From NCBI RefSeq assembly GCF_050624435.1, contig NC_134538.1, positions 122,556,937-122,620,936 of the forward strand: a DNA stretch of 64,000 bases. Direction: 5' to 3'. A program made the translations under genes and the position numbers. This stretch comes from Tenrec ecaudatus (taxonomy: Eukaryota; Chordata; Mammalia; Afrosoricida; Tenrecidae). The first letter of the stretch is position 1, and every line of letters begins with the position of its first letter. Shown in pieces: positions 59,401 to 64,000 of the stretch. The notes beneath the pieces are model-generated. The model was not told where the DNA came from, searched no databases, and worked only from the letters and a program-made list of their open reading frames with translations.

Positions 59401-60185
59401 TTATTAAAATGTGATAAATGAGTTTAAAGACCATAGTTAGCAATATGTTGGTTTTGGGGTCTCAGTACATGTGGTACTAATTCACTTTCCAATAAATCAC
59501 TTTACAACGGCTAGCTCTTCACTGAGCAATTTGTTTTCAAGGTACACATGCAAAAATTGGCCCACTTCATTATACACATGACAGGTGTGACTTAGACACA
59601 CACGGGAAATGTGATGTGTGAATGAAATGCATAGTTGGGTGAGGTAGATTCTTAGGATAGAAGTATGAGTAGCCAACAAAACCAGGTTAAAACAAAGCAT
59701 TCTCTTTCATCCTAAGAAGAACCCCACCAGCATGGATCTTGTGAGGGATCTGCCCAGAGTATTCATAAACACGTGCTAAAAAACAAATATTCTACACTAG
59801 CAAATGGGTCCAGAGAGACTGGATTTCTGACTCTCGATTTTCAATGATTACAATGATGGCTACATCATCCACGGTCTACAGAATGAGGGCTTTTCGTAAG
59901 CTAGTGAGGCTGGGAAAATGATCTGTCAATTCAGTTTATTTGGTATACGATGGGTTAGTAGAATCTAATCATGAAGTGCATTTCATGTGCAGGCTTTATT
60001 GAAGCTTATTACCAGGCTGGGATGATTTTCTTCAAAAGTGACTTTGCTGGTTAAATTCTAAAAGTGTGGTTTTTATCTTCAAGGTGTGGGCCTTGTCATA
60101 CTGTATTATCCATATTTATGAACCTCAAATCCTTCCACATGTAATATTTTAGGATTAACTCATTCATTTAAAAATATCTATTCTA
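56500..60185. other. Repeat-poor AT-rich stretch in RELN intron
   Basis: About 3.7 kb with no AfroSINE, RTE or young L1 copy recognisable, although these occur about once per kb elsewhere. A MIR/L2-like tail may be present near 58180-58220. No exon or RNA gene seen. It may be under constraint. Confidence 0.4.
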
Positions 60186-60189
60186 CTCA

Positions 60190-60382
60190 CTGAGAAGGCT
60201 TTGGTGTTTGGCTGCTAACAAAAAGGGCGGCAGTTCACCCCCTTAGCTGCTCTGCAGTAGAAAGCTGTGGCAATCTGCTTCCACCAAGACTTACACCGGG
60301 AGGAACCCTGCTGGGAAGCTCGACTCTATCCTACAGGTCGAAGAGACTTGGAGTCAACTCAACGGCAGTGGTTTGTTATTAT
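60190..60382 (+). mobile_element. AfroSINE, older tRNA-type
   Basis: gtttggctgctaacaaaaag, gctgtggcaatctgcttcca, ctcgactctatcctacaggt, ggagtcaactcaacggcagt. Confidence 0.82.
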
Positions 60383-61424
60383 TTTTTTTAATCTAGTTCA
60401 TTTAGGATGTAATTTTAAATTGAAATATTTTCAAAGTATTAAATTTTCTCTCCTCAAACCTACATATCTTCGTGGTTAATATGGGCAGAATGGAGATTAA
60501 ATTCAATGTAAGATACCATGCGTGACCACTATTTTTCTTTCTTGGCGTTTTTAGCATGTGTCCTTGGTGCACATGCTTGAAAGCAAGCTCTGGTAAATAA
60601 AACTAGATTAAGGTCACTCTTAAAGAATAAAATATATTTCTAAAATTTCTTAAATGAACTGCTTGCCCCAACCATTAGTTGCAAAAACATATTAGTAGTC
60701 TATTTTGCATCTTATAAGACATGCACCTCAGCCTGCTCCTTTGTCCTGCCACACTCAAGGAATTAATAGTACTAGTTTCATGACTAAAAATTCTTATGTA
60801 AAAGTACAGGTAAGGAGATTTTCTAAATATCCATCTATTGTGGCAAGTTAAAATGAATAATATTTGCAAATCATACGTGAAGATTAGCTATCTTGTGCCT
60901 TATTTGGATGAAAGGTCCCCTGTGAGATTATAATATTTTATTGTTATCAAATATCTGGTACTTTTCATTTATTTTATTCAAATAAAATGAAAGAATTAAA
61001 GTAATTAATCCATAGGGCTGCCCAGTGCATGTCCATTAATGAATGTTGTAAAGTTTTCTGTAACTTTTATGAAAAGAAGTAATCTGAAAAGGCGCAATAG
61101 CATAGAAAGAGTAAAACGTGAAGCAACGGAACCATAGTGATGAAAAACACAATTTCTTAGTATTGTATTTCTCAAACAGCTTATTTCTTAAATTCAGCTT
61201 CTTGAGGTATTTATCCTCCCCCAAAGTGAGAAAATTAAAAACTCCTTTAATTTTAACAAATTTTTGACATGTCATTGAAGAGATAGCACTTGCTTTTGAA
61301 ATTATATATGTATTATAGGTACATGAAACATGGTGATATATATGTGTGTGTATTTATACATGTGTGTATTTAAGCACGTGCACACACACACACACATAGA
61401 TATTTCTGCACCCATCTGTCAGTC

Positions 61425-64000
61425 TATCATGTTATGGTGGTGCATGTGCTGCTGGAAATTATACCTCCAGTGTTTCAAATCCTGGCACGGTCACCCATGG
61501 TGGGTGGGCTTCAGCAGAGCTATCAGACAAAGACAGACTAGGAACGAGGGCCTGGCAATCTGCTTAGAGAAACTGAGCTAGTGAAATCCGTCTGAATTGT
61601 GGTGGAGCACTGGCTGATAGAGTGCAGAAGATGAGCCCCAAAGGTGGGAAGGCCCTCAACATCCACCTGGGGAAAGAGTCCTCCTCAGCATAGCGTAGAC
61701 TCTGCGTAGTGACCGAGAGGGCGCCAAGCTTTCAAGACCTTCATGTCCCGATGTGGCACAATCCTAAATAAGCAGAAGCAAACTGCAAACACTCCTTAAT
61801 AATGGGAACCTGGAATGCATGAAGTACGAACCTAGGCACCTCGGCAGATACAAAAATGCAATGGAACGCTTGAAGATAGAGACCCTAGGCCTTAATGAGC
61901 TGAAATGAACTTGTTTTGACCACTTTGAATTGAACAAGTACCTGGCCTGTGATGCAGGCATGAATGACGAATTGAAGAGGCATGCCCTCACACTCATGTC
62001 ACAAAGAACACTGCAGAATCAACCCTAGAGCACAACGCTGCCAGGGCAGAACAGGGTACGCACACCTACAAGGAAGACCAATTAATAACAATGTGATCCA
62101 AATCTATGCACCAAGCACAACGCCAAAGGTGAAGAACGGAAGATGCTTACTACCTTCTGCAGCTGAAATTGATCAAACTTTCGATCCAGATGCATCGATA
62201 ATTCCCGTTGACTGACACATGTGGGATGGAAACAAAGGAAGATCAATAGTTTGAAAGCATGGCCTGGTGATGTAAATGATGCTGGAAAGCGCATGATCGA
62301 ATTTTGCAAGATCAAAGACCTATTCGATACAAATATCCTTCTTAAACAGCAAAGATGGTGACTATTCACACAGACCTCACCAGATGGGATGCACGGTAGT
62401 CACACTGACTACGTCTGTGGGAAGAGATGATGGGGGAAATAAATCTCATCATACAGAGTAGTCCGGGGCTGACTTCAGGAAAAGCTGTCAACTGATCTTT
62501 GCAAGTTCAATTTGAAGCTGAAAAAAAATGAAACTGAGTCCATGAGGACCAACGAATGACATCGAGTACATCCTCCCTGAATTTAGAGCTCATCTCAAGG
62601 ATGGCTTTGACACACTTACACTAGTGGCTGAAGATTAGATGGGTTGGGGGTGACATCAGGACATCACACATGAAGAAAACAAAAGATCGTTAGAAAAGAA
62701 AGGAAGGCCCAAATGGATGTCAGAAGGGACTCTGAAACTTGCTCTTGAACATACAGTAGCTGAAGAAATGATGAAGTAAAAAGGTTCCGGAAGACAAGGG
62801 AAGGACTTAAGTGAAAAGGGCACAGATGTGGCATGGGGGACAGCCGAGGCGGAGAACGTGCATGGCATGTCTCAAGCTGGGGGAGCTGCAGACACAGTGA
62901 AGCCCCGGTTGCAATGTTGAGTTCTATTGTATGAGCAAACTCTTGGCAATTCAGGAGGCATTTGCAAAAACGGAAGAAGCACACAGAGGTACTGTACCAA
63001 AGACGTTGTCCCTGTTCAACCATTTCAAAACGGATGGTATTGAAAGAAGCCCAAGCTAAACTGAGGCACAGGTCAACAACAAGGCTCCGGGAATTGACGA
63101 AATACCAACTGAGACGTTTCAACAACTAGATGCAACACCGGAAGTGCTCACATCGAGACATTTGCAAGACAGCTATCTGGCCAAAAACTGGGAGAGATTT
63201 ATATTCATGCCCTTTTCAAAGGAAAGTGTTTCAAAAAATGCACAAATTATCCAACAATGTCATTACTATCAAAGTCAACTAAAATCTCACTGAAGAGAAT
63301 TAAAAAATAGTTGCAGCAGATCATCAACAGGTAACCTTTAGAAATTCAAGCTGTATTCAGAATCGGACATGGAATGAAGGTGATCCAATGTCAGATGGAC
63401 CTTGTCTGAAAGCACAGAATACCAGCAAGAGATTGACCTGTGTTTTATCGCCTATTTGACTGTGGGGATCATATCAGAGTATGGAAAACTTTGCAAAGAA
63501 CAGGAATTGCCAGACATTTCATTATGCTTAGCCGAATCTGTTTGGACACCAAGAGGTTGGAACACAACATGAGATACCGCATGGCTTAAAACCAGGAAGG
63601 GCGTGTGTCAGAACGGTATCCTTTTACGACATTTAGCCAATATCTCTGTGAAGCAGATGGTTCGAGAAGGTGGATCTTAGAAGAATGTGCCATTAGAACT
63701 GGCGGAAGCTTTCCCAACTTGCCACATGCCATGGTACGATCTTGCTCGCTGAATCTAAAAAGGACTTGAAGCACTTACTGAAGAAGATGAAAGATTACAG
63801 CCTAAACACAAAGAAAACCAAGACTCTCAGAACTGGACCAGTAAGTCGTATCATGATAAACACAGAAAAGACTGAAGTTACCAAGGATTTCATTTTACAT
63901 GGCTCTATAAGTAACACCCAATGAAGCATCAGTTAAGAAATCAGGTGATACACACGCACTGGGTGCATCTGCTGCAAAAGACCCCTTCGTCGTATTAAAA
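61425..64000 (+). mobile_element. RTE/BovB-type LINE, cut by window end
   Basis: Same organisation and orientation as the LINE at 47.45 kb: 5' region (gtttcaaatcctggcacggt ... tgggtgggcttcagcagagc), endonuclease remnants near 62.1-62.4 kb, RT remnants including TILLAESKKDLKHLLKKMKD as separated fragments at 63.74-63.8 kb and SLNTKKTKTL. The block before ILLAE that should be YADD is corrupted. Multiple stops. The 3' end lies outside the window. Confidence 0.85.

Larger units (their letters stand above)
53608..64000 (-). other. RELN: RELN last intron(s), incomplete
   Basis: No reelin repeat or EGF-like exon is recognisable. I looked specifically for the penultimate coding exon (motif RWWQPRHNG ... 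QWALDHVEVVL) and did not find it. Contents: AfroSINEs at about 54.46, 55.6 and 60.2 kb, a poly-G tract near 54.93 kb, CA/GT tracts near 55.93 and 61.34-61.4 kb, a repeat-poor AT-rich stretch at 56.5-60.2 kb, AT-rich unassigned sequence at 60.4-61.4 kb, and an RTE LINE from about 61.43 kb to the right edge. Confidence 0.7.

Noticed and set aside
53608-64000. Search for upstream RELN exons, including the micro-exon before the terminal exon
   Set aside because: No RWWQPRHNG/QWALDHVEV-coding sequence was found, and a micro-exon of a few bases cannot be identified by eye.
61980-64000. Fragments resembling reverse transcriptase and endonuclease considered as a host gene
   Set aside because: Multiple stops and frameshifts and colinearity with the LINE at 47.45 kb show an inactive RTE element.

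Overview
The window is a mammalian nuclear sequence from an afrotherian, most probably a tenrec (Echinops-like). AfroSINE copies occur on average every 1-2 kb, RTE/BovB-type LINEs and short L1 3' ends are common, and at least three copies of a SPIN-type hAT transposon are present. From memory, tenrecs are the only afrotherians known to carry SPIN. It is a gene-sparse vertebrate locus, and most of its length is intron or intergenic DNA filled with retroposons.

Two genes are recognised, both on the minus strand. The first is the 5' half of SLC26A5 (prestin, the outer-hair-cell motor protein). Seven coding exons lie at 2020-2102, 6183-6335, 8608-8772, 9657-9823, 11116-11226, 11859-11998 and 15463-15614 (ATG at 15614). 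They join in frame to 971 nt, residues 1-323 plus two bases of codon 324. Every intron border is AG/GT and no exon carries a stop or frameshift. The gene continues beyond base 1. Upstream, a candidate non-coding exon 2 (35700/35780-35835) and a CpG island with a strong minus-strand splice donor (exon end 39039) probably represent the 5'-UTR exons and promoter. The second gene is the 3' end of RELN (reelin). Its terminal coding exon (53511-53607) ends in the arginine-rich reelin C-terminus and is followed by a 3'UTR of about 1 kb with ATTAAA at 52482-52487. The rest of RELN lies beyond base 64000; 53608-64000 is its last intron(s). The order RELN then SLC26A5, same orientation, matches what I recall of human 7q22.

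Layout: 1-15.7 kb, SLC26A5 exons 9 to 3 and their introns, including a repeat-free AT-rich block at 7.9-8.4 kb that looks like a conserved regulatory element; 15.7-39 kb, SLC26A5 introns 2 and 1, very rich in AfroSINE and L1; 38.8-39.9 kb, CpG island with a GC-rich minisatellite (51/47/50/74/74/74/44-bp spacing); 39.9-52.4 kb, intergenic, including a nearly full-length dead RTE LINE at 47.45-50.79 kb with a nested insertion; 52.46-53.6 kb, RELN terminal exon; 53.6-64 kb, RELN intron, with a repeat-poor stretch at 56.5-60.2 kb and a second RTE LINE running off the right edge.

I found no undescribed functional system. The points most worth a second look are the lineage evidence from SPIN, a TA-target MITE family with a transposase-like remnant, the ancestral state of prestin residues linked to echolocation, the CpG island/minisatellite at the probable prestin promoter, and a retroposon inserted about 50 nt upstream of a prestin splice acceptor.
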